DNA of 43,564 bases from contig DXEV01000040.1 of assembly GCA_019114785.1 (NCBI GenBank), positions 1 to 43,564 of the forward strand. Reading direction: 5' to 3'. Position 1 is the stretch's first letter. Each line of letters starts with the position of its first letter. Source of the DNA: Candidatus Anaerobiospirillum pullistercoris. Lineage in GTDB: Bacteria; Pseudomonadota; Gammaproteobacteria; Enterobacterales; Succinivibrionaceae. Both the position numbers and the translations under genes were made by a program. The notes beneath the pieces are model-generated. The model was not told the DNA's origin. It saw nothing but the letters and a program-made list of their open reading frames with translations, and did not search any database. Of this stretch, positions 32,316 to 41,170 are shown in pieces.

Positions 32316-33992
32316 CTAACGCATCTGAGGGATCTCTAACTTCTGGCCAATGCGGATATTGTCGTTCTTTAGCTGATTACGCGCCTTAATCAGGCTAACT
32401 GTAGAGTTGTAGCGCTGGGCTAAGACCGAAAGGGAATCACCCTTTTGCACTGTATGCGTCACAGTACGGGCACTACCAGTACGGATAGCGCTTTCGACAC
32501 GGGTCTTAATACGCTGCACTGTGTACTTTTCGTAGTACGAGACAATACCCTGATAAATACAGTAAGCGATCTGCTTTTGGTAATTAGGCTGATTTAACTG
32601 GATCTCCTCATAGCGATTGGAGAGGAATCCCGTTTCGATCAATAAGGATGGAATATCAGGCGATTTAAGCACAGCCAAGGAAGCATGGATCGGTTGCTTC
32701 TTATGCAGCTTAGTGAACTTACCCAGCTTGTCTAAGATCTCCTGACCCATGTTGTAACCCTCAGAGCGGGTATTATCCGACGACATAGACAAGATCGTGG
32801 CAGCTAAATATGGGTTTTGCTTATCAGTCGAAGACAAGACCTCACTCACGCCGCTTAAGAGCTCGCTGGAGCCGTCGCCTTGTAAGACCTTATTGTTTTC
32901 TCTCTGAGCTCGATTATTCGAGAGTACCCAGATAGAAGCACCACGAGCCGAAGAGCCTGAAGCTACGGAGTCAGCGTGGATAGAGATCAAGATATCAGCC
33001 TTATAGCTACGAGCGATCTCTGAGCGCTTATCTAAGTCCACAAAGACATCGGTGGAGCGGATCAAACGGCCACGGAAACGTGGATTGGAATTGACGTATT
33101 TAGCCAGCTGCGTGGCAATAGCCAAGGTTACATTCTTTTCGCGTACACCACGCTTACCAATAGCACCTGGATCCTTACCACCATGACCGGCATCAATGGC
33201 GATAATGTAAGGATTAGGCTCTGGCAAGCTTACAGGTAGTGGACTTGGTGGAGCTGGGGTATCTTGCACCTCTTCTTCGGTTTGAGCCTTTGGTTTTTGC
33301 TGGTTCTGTTGAGCTAAAGCTTGCTGGGCTGCCTGTTGGTTGCGCAGTTGGGCCATACGCTCTTGGTATGCCTGTACCTGAGCAGGGGTCATAGTACGGA
33401 TACCATCAGAGCCCACAGTAGACAGTGAGCTTAACAGAGCATTTTCAGCGGCGTCAGCATCATCAATGGTGATCACTTTTACTGGAGGAATACCAGCACC
33501 TTGACCTGTGCCTTTAAGCTTAGAGGCGGTTTGCTGATCTAAGACTTTAACTTCCTCTGGTTCTTTGGCAGGGGTGCGCTCTGAGGCTGTATGAGGGAAA
33601 TCCAAGACTAAGCGGTAGTTCCGCCCATCCATTGGCTTTAAGACAAAGACATTAGGCGTACCAGAGCCCTGTAAATCAAAGATGTAGCGCACATCGTCGC
33701 CACTTAGGTTCTTGGTAAATTTCTTAATTACAGAGCGCGACTCGAGCTCTAAGCTAGCTGGAGCGGAGCGATAGTTATCGACGTCATTCACGCGCACCAC
33801 AAAGCTGGCCCCATTATCATTGAGGGCAGTGGAGTACTTAGGCTCAAAATCCAGATCCAACACTACGCGGGTCTTATCGGAATTAGAGAAGGCGCGCACA
33901 CGCATGATATTGTCAGCATAGGCCGAGGTACCCAAAAGCACCCACAGCAATACACTAAAAAAGATAAAGAAAATCCGCCGCACAGCTGACAT
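32316..33992 (-). CDS. amiB: N-acetylmuramoyl-L-alanine amidase AmiB
   Basis: A 558-residue periplasmic amidase that splits the septal peptidoglycan during cell separation. It has a signal peptide (about 1-26, ending in SAYA), an AMIN domain (about 28-125), and a Gln/Ala-rich linker (about 195-255). The zinc Amidase_3 domain (about 263-480) has IDAGHGGKDPGAIG, the Glu in LDKRSEIA, SIHADS, and the catalytic ETGFLSN. A C-terminal LysM domain (about 512-555, TVQKGDSLSVLAQRY) favours AmiB over AmiA/AmiC. TAGGA lies seven bases before the ATG. The tsaE gene lies upstream and mutL downstream as in E. coli. Confidence 0.96.
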   Translation of the reverse strand: MSAVRRIFFIFFSVLLWVLLGTSAYADNIMRVRAFSNSDKTRVVLDLDFEPKYSTALNDNGASFVVRVNDVDNYRSAPASLELESRSVIKKFTKNLSGDDVRYIFDLQGSGTPNVFVLKPMDGRNYRLVLDFPHTASERTPAKEPEEVKVLDQQTASKLKGTGQGAGIPPVKVITIDDADAAENALLSSLSTVGSDGIRTMTPAQVQAYQERMAQLRNQQAAQQALAQQNQQKPKAQTEEEVQDTPAPPSPLPVSLPEPNPYIIAIDAGHGGKDPGAIGKRGVREKNVTLAIATQLAKYVNSNPRFRGRLIRSTDVFVDLDKRSEIARSYKADILISIHADSVASGSSARGASIWVLSNNRAQRENNKVLQGDGSSELLSGVSEVLSSTDKQNPYLAATILSMSSDNTRSEGYNMGQEILDKLGKFTKLHKKQPIHASLAVLKSPDIPSLLIETGFLSNRYEEIQLNQPNYQKQIAYCIYQGIVSYYEKYTVQRIKTRVESAIRTGSARTVTHTVQKGDSLSVLAQRYNSTVSLIKARNQLKNDNIRIGQKLEIPQMR

Positions 33993-34161
33993 ATTCGCAT
34001 CCTAATGCGGCTTTGCGCCGCTTTACGCAGTGTGAACCACGTCTTGCCACCAAAAAATCTAAGAAGTTAAGCTCAAAATCTGCCGCCTAAATGTGCATGA
34101 TGCAGCCATAGACGCAAACATCTCAAGCCCTCCCTTAATATTCTAAGGAAGTTCAGAGGTT

Positions 34162-34779
34162 TTAGAGCTTTATATCTGCCAAAAAGTTCAATTGCTCAGC
34201 AGTCAGCACTGACGAGCTAATGGTCAAACGACGCCCCTCATCTAAGTGCTCTAAGGTGATCACGATATCAGGCTCAGGCAAGATGCCTTGGCCACGATCA
34301 GGCCATTCAATCAGACATAAAGCTTGCTGCGCAAAGTAGTCGCGAATACCCATGAGCTCAAGCTCTTCTGGATCTTGTAAACGATAGAGATCAAAATGGT
34401 AGATCTCAAGCTGCCCCAGTGCATTTAGTGCAGGCAATTCTCGGGCAAACAGCTCGCGCTCCCCTTGAGACCAATCCTCTGCCTGTTCAGGCAGGGGCAC
34501 ACTGTCAGGGGCACCGTCAGGTGCACTGTGGTGCAGTTGATAGCTTTCCACCAAAGTATAAGTAGGAGATTTGACCGTTCCGGCAAAACCTAACGAGCGC
34601 AACAAACCACGCGTCAGCGTAGTCTTACCTGCACCTAGATCCCCCTCAAGATTAATGCACAGCGCCCGCCCCTCAAGTGCCTGCAACACTGGTGGTAACA
34701 ATTGCGCCACACGCTGTCCTAAAGCCAGAGTAGCAGCTTCATCAGACAGTAGCGCAGAAACACTTTGAAAAGTAGACAT
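34162..34779 (-). CDS. tsaE: tRNA threonylcarbamoyladenosine biosynthesis ATPase TsaE
   Basis: The ATPase partner of TsaB-TsaD in making t6A37 in ANN-decoding tRNAs. The P-loop [15 protein letters not shown] lies at about residue 46, followed by [18 protein letters not shown] and IEWPD, all family motifs. At 205 residues it is about 50 longer than E. coli TsaE. Most of the excess is a Pro/Asp/Glu-rich insertion at about 82-120, between VESYQL and [11 protein letters not shown] good AAGGAG lies eight bases before the ATG. It is the first gene of the tsaE-amiB-mutL run and is divergent from the GPH symporter gene. Confidence 0.95.
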   Translation of the reverse strand: MSTFQSVSALLSDEAATLALGQRVAQLLPPVLQALEGRALCINLEGDLGAGKTTLTRGLLRSLGFAGTVKSPTYTLVESYQLHHSAPDGAPDSVPLPEQAEDWSQGERELFARELPALNALGQLEIYHFDLYRLQDPEELELMGIRDYFAQQALCLIEWPDRGQGILPEPDIVITLEHLDEGRRLTISSSVLTAEQLNFLADIKL

Positions 34780-35205
34780 GAGCTGGGCTCCTTGGGATCT
34801 AAAAGCAAGTGACGGTCACAGCACAGATGGATTTGCCCAAACTATGCCGCAACATAGTCAATCTTACAAAATCCCATCGCCATGCGCAAAAATATGGCCT
34901 CCTTAGCGCTCAAAACGTCCAGACAACTCTTTGCTTCTGATTTCTTCTGAGCTAGTGCCACAATGCAGTAAATGCGCAAAATATGCGATACATTCACGCA
35001 AAATCTTCCCTCACGCTTATTTCGTCACAATTATAAGATCACTCCATGGAAAGCGAGAGCTACAGCCTTCAATCACATCTAAACGTGAGTTTGTCTCTCA
35101 AGCTCATTGTTTCCTATTTTTTGCGCATAGCTGTGGTTCACTACCGTCGCTACAGTCGTTTTTTCTTTCACTTTAGAGCTTAGAACAGAGCGCGTAACCA
35201 TCAGC
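34780..35205. other. Divergent promoter region, tsaE and GPH symporter
   Basis: A 426-base spacer without a supported gene. A TATAAG-like hexamer near 35032 could serve the symporter but has no good -35 partner. No obvious AraC-type direct repeat was identified with confidence. Confidence 0.4.
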
Positions 35206-36606
35206 ATGGCAACTCTAGATTTCACTGGTGCTAGCAGCACCATCACCAATCCTACTAACGCCAGTAATGTGCGCATAGGCATACTCGAAAAAGTTGGCTT
35301 TGGCCTCGGTGATTTTGCCTCAAACCTGACCTTTGGTTTTATTAATCTCTTTTTGCTGTTCTTCTTCACCAATGTCTATGGTTTAGGGGCTGCTGATGCC
35401 GCTCTGATCTTTATGCTCGCTCGTGTGCTCGATGGTGTCTATAACCTGATCTTGGGCCAGCTGATCGATCTCACCCACACCCGCTTTGGCAAACTGCGTC
35501 CTTACATCCTCTTTGGAGCCATCCCTGTGGGTGTACTGGCCATTCTTTGCTTCACCAATTTCTCACTCAGCTCCGAAGCCAAGTTCTACTATGCCTTATG
35601 CTCTTACACCGGCTACTGTCTAATTTACTCCACAGTTAACACCCCATATTCGGGCCTAAACACTATCATCACGCAAGATGCTGCCTCACGCAGTTCGCTG
35701 TCTGCTTTCCGCTTATCCTTTGCCTATACCGGATACCTGTTAGTCTCGACCTGTGCCAGTCTCATCATTGCTCAATTTGATTCAGCTGAAGATAGCTACT
35801 TCTATGCGATTGCCATCTTTGCTATCCTTGCCATCATTTTGTTCTTTGGCTGCTTTGCTTTGACCCACGAGCGCGTACAAAAAGAGCTCAGCCCAGAAGA
35901 TCGTAAGCTTAAGTTAAGTGACATCAAAAATGTCATCTTTAAGAATGGCCCACTCCTGCAGCTGTCCTTGTTCACCTTAGCCCTCTATCAGGTCTACACC
36001 ATGTGGATGTCGATCGCCATCTACTACCTCAATTATGTGATGGCCGCCCCTGAGTTTATTTCGGTCTTTTTCCTCATCCAAGCACTGACCGCAATCATCA
36101 GCGCCATTGTGGCAGATCCTCTATTACGTGCCTTAGATAAAAAACCAACCATCTTTATGGCTATGACCTTAGGAGTAGCTGCTGCTCTTTGCCAGTACTT
36201 CTTCATCGATCCACAAAACAAAGTGGCGGTCATGATCTGCGTCATCGGCATTAATGCCGCTCTCACCATAGGTCTGGTGGCTATGTGGGCCATGCTCGCT
36301 GACACGGTGGAGTATGCACAGTTTAAGTTTGGCATCCGCAAAGAAGGCTTGATCTACGGCTTCTTCAACTGCATTACTCGTGTCGCTATGGCCATAGGAG
36401 GTGCTTTAGCGGCTATGGCTTTAGCCCTGACCCACTACGATGCCAATAACGTCACCCCAGAGGCTATTGCTGGCATCAACATTCTGATGACCTTAGCTTG
36501 TGCTGGTTTCTTTGCTCTAGCCGCATTACTGATTGCTTTTTACCCGATCAATCGTAGTTTCTATCAGCAAATGATTACCACATTGCAAGAGCGCACTTCG
36601 TCTTAA
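35206..36606 (+). CDS. GPH-family sugar symporter (MelB/LacS-like)
   Basis: A 466-residue membrane transporter with about 12 hydrophobic segments. The N-terminal half shows family features: KVGFGLGDFASNLTFGF (first helix with the cation-site Asp), a helix with ARVLDGVYNLILGQLID, then TRFGKLRPYILFG. A later block, GLVAMWAMLADTVEYAQFKFG, corresponds to the conserved loop before helix 10. GPH proteins import glycosides, pentosides or hexuronides with Na+ or H+. There is no strong ribosome site before the ATG. A terminator follows, and an AraC regulator gene comes next, probably controlling it. The substrate is not deducible. Confidence 0.93.
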   Translation: MATLDFTGASSTITNPTNASNVRIGILEKVGFGLGDFASNLTFGFINLFLLFFFTNVYGLGAADAALIFMLARVLDGVYNLILGQLIDLTHTRFGKLRPYILFGAIPVGVLAILCFTNFSLSSEAKFYYALCSYTGYCLIYSTVNTPYSGLNTIITQDAASRSSLSAFRLSFAYTGYLLVSTCASLIIAQFDSAEDSYFYAIAIFAILAIILFFGCFALTHERVQKELSPEDRKLKLSDIKNVIFKNGPLLQLSLFTLALYQVYTMWMSIAIYYLNYVMAAPEFISVFFLIQALTAIISAIVADPLLRALDKKPTIFMAMTLGVAAALCQYFFIDPQNKVAVMICVIGINAALTIGLVAMWAMLADTVEYAQFKFGIRKEGLIYGFFNCITRVAMAIGGALAAMALALTHYDANNVTPEAIAGINILMTLACAGFFALAALLIAFYPINRSFYQQMITTLQERTSS

Positions 36607-36689
36607 AGGCGATAAGCCTCAACAGATTCCTCAGTCTTTGGGAACATCCTAAATCCCTGTAAGGAAAACCGCATATTCCTACGGCTGCC

Positions 36690-36732
36690 GCACCACCTAA
36701 GCTAGCGAGCGATTCTTAGGTGGTGCTTTTTT
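36690..36732 (+). terminator. Rho-independent terminator after the GPH symporter
   Basis: GCACCACCTAAG (36690-36701) pairs perfectly with CTTAGGTGGTGC (36715-36726), 13-base loop, six Ts after. It separates the symporter from the AraC gene. Confidence 0.93.
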
Positions 36733-36804
36733 CTAGGGTATTGGCTCGTGATAAGCTAAACGACACATCTTTCCATCTTGATCGTGTCTTTAGGATCGTT
36801 CCCC

Positions 36805-37821
36805 ATGCCTGCTGCCAACTCTAACTCTCAAACCACACCTTCTTCTTTGTGCGAGCTTATATCGTTCGACTCCAACAAATTGCATCTCTTCGCAGCTCAG
36901 GTGACATATTCCAATCATCATTGGCACGAATCTCCAGAGCTCATCGTGATCTATCGCGGCTCTTATGCTGTTACCGTTGGCCAAAACGAATACATCATTA
37001 CCAGCCCAGGCATAATCTTTATTAACAAAGACGAAATTCACTCTACTCGTGCTCTTACCGATGATTACGCTATGATCGTGGTGCAATTTGGTAGTGACCT
37101 TTTTGATGAGCACCGCAAACCACCCGTATGTGCCCTAAATTCCGCAAAAGCGTGCTACAGACCATTTCTGCGCGATATAGCCGCGCATATCTACAAGATC
37201 ATTGAGGTTCAGTTGGAGCGTAAGAACTCCTTTGCTATCTTGGCCCAGATCTATCTTTTATTGGAGCTCATTGCTGACATCGCTTTAGAAGTTGATCTCA
37301 ATCTTCAGCCCAGTGGATCCTCAAACCTAAGTGCAGAAAACTCCGACACCACTGCCAAGCGCTCTAAGTATTATCATTTGCGTCTAGCGCTGGATTACAT
37401 CAACCGCAACTACGACCAAGATCTCACCTTAGAACACGTAGCCGAAGTTGCTCACATGAGCTACTTCCACTTTAGCCGCATGTTTAAGCAATTCTGCCAG
37501 CGTTCGTTTATTGAGTACTTGACCATGACCCGTCTCAATCACGCCATGACTTTGCTCCGCTACACCTTACTTCCCATCCGCGAAATAGCAGAGCGCAGCG
37601 GCTTTCACGACTACAAGCAGTTCAGCTTGGTCTTCAAAAAATTCATAGCCCAAAGCCCTACTTCTTATCGCCAGCTGTGCCAAAGCTTGCCGCCCAGCCA
37701 GCAAACATCAATCCAAAGCAACAACCATTTTACGCAAACTCACTTCAGCGAAGTTCGCGAGATCCCTCTCAACCAGCAAGTCTTGCAGCAACTGGCGACA
37801 GCTTTCCAGCTAGAGTTATAG
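36805..37821 (+). CDS. AraC-family transcriptional regulator
   Basis: A regulator of 338 residues. The start is taken at the ATG 36805 (MPAANSN, with TAGGA about ten bases upstream) rather than the TTG at 36778. The N-terminal cupin-like sensing domain (about 25-150) contains NHHWHESPELIVIYRG and INKDEIHS, typical of sugar-binding AraC regulators. The C-terminal double helix-turn-helix (about 200-300) has LTLEHVAEVAHMSYFHFSRM and LPIREIAERSGFHDYKQF, the two HTH units. A polar linker lies between them. Its neighbour, the GPH symporter, is the obvious target. A terminator separates the two, so they are probably expressed independently. Confidence 0.93.
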   Translation: MPAANSNSQTTPSSLCELISFDSNKLHLFAAQVTYSNHHWHESPELIVIYRGSYAVTVGQNEYIITSPGIIFINKDEIHSTRALTDDYAMIVVQFGSDLFDEHRKPPVCALNSAKACYRPFLRDIAAHIYKIIEVQLERKNSFAILAQIYLLLELIADIALEVDLNLQPSGSSNLSAENSDTTAKRSKYYHLRLALDYINRNYDQDLTLEHVAEVAHMSYFHFSRMFKQFCQRSFIEYLTMTRLNHAMTLLRYTLLPIREIAERSGFHDYKQFSLVFKKFIAQSPTSYRQLCQSLPPSQQTSIQSNNHFTQTHFSEVREIPLNQQVLQQLATAFQLEL

Positions 37822-37940
37822 GCCAACCTTACGCAACCTTGCGCAACCACGCACAACGTGAGGTATTCGGGCTCTGGGCTCTGGGATATGGACTCTGGCG
37901 AGAGGCAGCAAGCGCTTAACGCGTAACGCTGGCTGCCTTG

Positions 37941-37980
37941 GTGAGCTCATGTGAGCTCGTAGAGCTCAAGCGAGCTTCTG
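37941..37980. repeat. 10-bp period repeats abutting the nnrD stop
   Basis: GTGAGCTCAT, GTGAGCTCGT, AGAGCTCAAG and CGAGCTTCTG follow each other, giving four GAGCT words about ten bases apart. They can also pair as GAGCTC palindromes. This is in the convergent spacer between the AraC gene and nnrD; the upstream part of the spacer has a further echo, GGGCTCTGGGCTCTGGG (near 37869). Confidence 0.65.
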
Positions 37981-37984
37981 TGGC

Positions 37985-39655
37985 TTAGGAGTGGATGATG
38001 GAAGAGCCAATGAGCACTTGGAACTCGCCATTGTCACTGAGCTCGCGATCTGAGCGCGACTTGCTTGTGTCCACAAACGTCAATTGCTCTGAGACCTGAG
38101 CTTGGTTTTGCAGCTTAGCGATCAGGCCTAAGCGCTGATTGACCAGCAAACGGACATAAGGCAGTAGATCCGAAGCAATAGTGCCAATCACACCCGAGAG
38201 CTCTCCGGCCAAATAACCTGCTCTGCCATGAATACAAGCACCGGCAATGGTAGCTGAGGTCTGCGACAAGCCCTCGGCGCGCAATGCGGCAATAATACCG
38301 GTTAAGAGATCGCCCATACCGCCTGAGGCCATGGCAGGCGATCCCTCTTGGATCACCACGATGCTCTTACCATCGCAGATCAAGGTGCCAGCACCCTTTA
38401 ACAACACCACGCCGCCGCATTTTTGCTGCAGCTCATACACAGCTTTATAGCGATTGCTATTGATACGATCGATGGTCGTACCTAAAAGTCGAGCAGCCTC
38501 GCCAGGATGTGGAGTGAGCACGGCACGCTTACAGAAAGATAAGCCCATATGAGCCATCACATTTAGGGCATCAGCGTCGATCACAGTTGGCTTTTCTGCG
38601 TTGAGCACATTCTCTAGGAGCACTTCATTTTCCGGATCTAAGCCTAAGCCTGGGCCGATCGCAATCACATCCGCCCAAGCAATAGCCTGCTGCATAGCAA
38701 GGCTATCGTGCAGATCTACGGTCATGAGCTCAGGGCGTCTGGTATTTAAAGCGGTGACATTGCCTTTGTCAGTGGCCACCTTAATGAGACCGGCACCTGC
38801 GCGCAAAGCACCTTGGGCACAGATAGAGATCGCACCACCGTAGCCTTTATTACCACCGATCACTAACACCTTTCCGGCATCGCCCTTGTGAGCTGAAGGC
38901 ATACGCACTGGCAGATCGCCTAAGGTCTCTTCGTAGTTAGTGAGGTAAATTGGTAAGTACGAGGCACCATCAAAATCTGCAGCAGCAAATTTACCGTGAT
39001 AAGAGGAGACATCCACGCCCAGATCGCACACTACGATCTCACCCACATAATCAACCGCATCTCCAGTTAAGAGGCCAGGCTTTAGACCCAGCATACACAC
39101 GGTCTTATTAGCCATGACGCTATCAGAGTACACGGTACCTGTGTCTGCGTTCACTCCTGAAGGAATATCAACAGCGATCACGTAGGCTTTAGTGCTGTTA
39201 ATAAAGTCGATCCACTTACCAATAGGATCACGTGGTGCACTCTCAAGGCCTGTACCTAAAAGCGCATCGATCACCACGTCTGGGCTGCGACCTTGAGCCA
39301 TTTCCTCTTGCAGATCTGGCAGCTCATATTCCACTTGGCCACCTAACTGCGTAAAGTAAGAGAAGGCCGTAAAAGCCTCAGCCTCATGATGAGGCACGCC
39401 GACTGCGAAAATACGGAAAGGGATATGCTGCTTTAAGAGGGAAGCAGCCATGATGTAGCCATCGCCGCCGTTATTGCCCTTACCCACCAAGATATAAACC
39501 ATCTTCGGCTGTGCTACCACTTGGCGCATGGCCTCAAAGACCGCACGTCCGGCCTTTTCCATGAGATCAAAGCAATGCCCATTATTAGCAGCGGCATGCT
39601 CTTGCTCGATAAAACGGATCTCCTGCGTTGTAAAGACAAGATGTGGTAACGACAT
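37985..39655 (-). CDS. nnrD: Bifunctional NAD(P)H-hydrate repair enzyme
   Basis: Repairs damaged NAD(P)H hydrates: the N-terminal YjeF_N epimerase domain (about 1-225, GKGNNGGDGYIMA near 60) and the C-terminal dehydratase domain (about 250-515, VIGGNKGYGGA, VLTPHPGEAARLL, GGMGDLLTGIIAAL with its nucleotide-site Asp). The start is put at 39655 (MSLPHLV), preceded by GAGGA six bases before; the longer GTG start at 39700 is less likely. This gives 556 residues, slightly above the 515 of E. coli. A polar 40-residue tail follows the domain. Sometimes called nnr. It is separated from tsaE by the symporter and AraC genes, whereas the two are neighbours in E. coli. Confidence 0.95.
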   Translation of the reverse strand: MSLPHLVFTTQEIRFIEQEHAAANNGHCFDLMEKAGRAVFEAMRQVVAQPKMVYILVGKGNNGGDGYIMAASLLKQHIPFRIFAVGVPHHEAEAFTAFSYFTQLGGQVEYELPDLQEEMAQGRSPDVVIDALLGTGLESAPRDPIGKWIDFINSTKAYVIAVDIPSGVNADTGTVYSDSVMANKTVCMLGLKPGLLTGDAVDYVGEIVVCDLGVDVSSYHGKFAAADFDGASYLPIYLTNYEETLGDLPVRMPSAHKGDAGKVLVIGGNKGYGGAISICAQGALRAGAGLIKVATDKGNVTALNTRRPELMTVDLHDSLAMQQAIAWADVIAIGPGLGLDPENEVLLENVLNAEKPTVIDADALNVMAHMGLSFCKRAVLTPHPGEAARLLGTTIDRINSNRYKAVYELQQKCGGVVLLKGAGTLICDGKSIVVIQEGSPAMASGGMGDLLTGIIAALRAEGLSQTSATIAGACIHGRAGYLAGELSGVIGTIASDLLPYVRLLVNQRLGLIAKLQNQAQVSEQLTFVDTSKSRSDRELSDNGEFQVLIGSSIIHS

Positions 39656-40250
39656 AACCATCCTCATTGGTGTGGGCGGCTCTATTTTACGTGAGCTCAC
39701 GCTTGCCTGCTGACCTGTTAACTGCAGGTTGTCTGCAAGACGGTGCTCTCACACTCCTCTGGGGGCAACGACTAAAAAGGAAGAACTTGCTTTTTCTTGT
39801 GGGCTGAAGCCAAGCATTAAATTAGATAGTTCTTAAGCACAAATTAAATCACAGCTACGGTCGAAGCCTAAAGATTCATTCTAGCGCATTAAGTCCTCAT
39901 GCGCGCCCATATTTCCGCTTTTCTTGCGCTCTTTTCCAAAACAAAACATGCTTTTTAGTGAGTCGCACCTCACAATCATAGCCACAAACCACGCCGCAAA
40001 GAGAACTGATCCCCTATAATGTGAGAGTGAGGTTGCATCGCCTTTTTGCCTACTGCGTCTTAAGGGTGCCGATAATGCGAGCTCGTGTCTTGTCGCGTTC
40101 GATCGTATTGCGGATACGCTGTTGGCTCAGATGGCTCAGAAGTGGTGTACGCGACTAATGTTTGCAAAACAACAAGGAGAAAAGCCGCTGACTTTTAGAA
40201 CTGTACCTGTATGCTCACAGCACAGTTTGTGGTCTTAGGCTGGATGTTCT
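39656..40250. other. Divergent region, nnrD and ROK kinase
   Basis: No gene is supported. A perfect TATAAT hexamer at 40015-40020 points to the kinase but lacks a good -35. From there the leader would be about 225 nt; I recognise no riboswitch in it. The nnrD promoter is presumably around 39700-39900. Confidence 0.45.
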
Positions 40251-41003
40251 ATGGAATTATTAGGTATTGATATCGGTGGTAGCGGCATCAAGGGAGCCAT
40301 TGTTGATACAACTACAGGCAAGCTGCTCACAGAGCGTCTGCGCTTAAAGACCCCTCAGCCATCCACCCCTGAAGCTGTCGCTGATACCATTAAGGAGTTA
40401 GTTGATACCATCGGATATAAGGGCCCAATCGCTTGCGGCTTCCCTGCCCGTGTGATCAATGGTGTGGTTTTAACCGCTGCTAACGTCGATAAGAGCTGGA
40501 TCCGTGTGCCAATCGAAAACCTGCTCTCCCAAAAGTTAGGTACTGACGTCTTTGTGGCTAACGATGCTGACGTAGCTGGCTTAGCTGAGATGTGCTTTGG
40601 TGCAGGTAAGGACGAAAAAGGTAAGGTACTGATTGTCACCATTGGTACTGGTATTGGTACCGCCATGTTCTTCAAGGGTGAGCTGTTACCAAACTTCGAG
40701 ATCGGCCACATTCTGCTGCACGGTGATGATGCTGAGCGCTACTGCTCTGATGCCGCCCGTGAGAAGCTGGATTTGAAGTGGAAGGATTTCGGCAAGCGCT
40801 TTAACGAATACTTAACTCGCATTGAGTTCTTAATTCAGCCAGATCTCTTCATCTTAGGTGGCGGTGCCTCTAAGAAGTTTGAGAAGTTCCAAGACCAGAT
40901 CAAGCTGGAGCAAGCTCGTGTAATTCCTGCTGAGACCTTAAACTTAGCCGGTATTATTGGTGCTGCCATGTACTGCGAGCGTCGTCTGCAAGAAAAGGCC
41001 TAA
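40251..41003 (+). CDS. ROK-family kinase, polyphosphate glucokinase-like
   Basis: A 250-residue sugar kinase of the ROK fold. It has the ATP/phosphate motif [16 protein letters not shown] at the start, [13 protein letters not shown] with the catalytic Asp near residue 106, [12 protein letters not shown], and [10 protein letters not shown] near residue 155. Its length and N-terminal motif resemble polyphosphate/ATP glucokinase PpgK rather than the 300-residue Glk or NagK types. The usual ROK zinc-finger CXCGXXGCXE is absent, as in PpgK proteins. Probably forms glucose-6-phosphate; use of polyphosphate is an inference. It stands alone between the divergent nnrD and the convergent recJ. Confidence 0.9.
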   Translation: MELLGIDIGGSGIKGAIVDTTTGKLLTERLRLKTPQPSTPEAVADTIKELVDTIGYKGPIACGFPARVINGVVLTAANVDKSWIRVPIENLLSQKLGTDVFVANDADVAGLAEMCFGAGKDEKGKVLIVTIGTGIGTAMFFKGELLPNFEIGHILLHGDDAERYCSDAAREKLDLKWKDFGKRFNEYLTRIEFLIQPDLFILGGGASKKFEKFQDQIKLEQARVIPAETLNLAGIIGAAMYCERRLQEKA

Positions 41004-41033
41004 TGAGTCTTCTTCATTAGCAAAAGTTCTAAG

Positions 41034-41053
41034 CAAAAAGCCTCAGTAGAGGC
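41034..41053 (-). terminator. Short rho-independent terminator for recJ
   Basis: On the minus strand GCCTC-TACT-GAGGC (41040-41053) is followed by TTTTTG. It lies 117 bases past the recJ stop. A short but tidy stem. Confidence 0.7.
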
Positions 41054-41059
41054 ACGCTA

Positions 41060-41095
41060 TCAGCCCCGCATTCTGGGAACAGAGTACGGGGCTGA
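41060..41095 (+). terminator. Hairpin between the kinase and recJ
   Basis: TCAGCCCCG (41060-41068) pairs perfectly with CGGGGCTGA (41087-41095), with a smaller inner TCTG-CAGA stem, followed by CTTGTCTTT on the plus strand. It may stop kinase transcripts before they enter recJ. Confidence 0.6.
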
Positions 41096-41107
41096 CTTGT
41101 CTTTAGT

Positions 41108-41170
41108 GCCTGCTGGCAGCGGAGCCTGCTGGCAGCAGAGCTAGCGGGCTGGCTCCAAAGCCAGCTGGCT
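41108..41170. repeat. Direct and inverted repeats abutting the recJ stop
   Basis: GCCTGCTGGCAGC is repeated in near-tandem (41109-41121 and 41127-41139), each copy itself a GCTGGCAGC-type imperfect palindrome. They are followed by CTGGCT-CCAA-AGCCAG (about 41149-41164). The array ends at the recJ stop codon. Confidence 0.65.

Noticed and set aside
40020-40250. Riboswitch in the leader of the ROK kinase
   Set aside because: No long helix or known riboswitch core could be found by eye.
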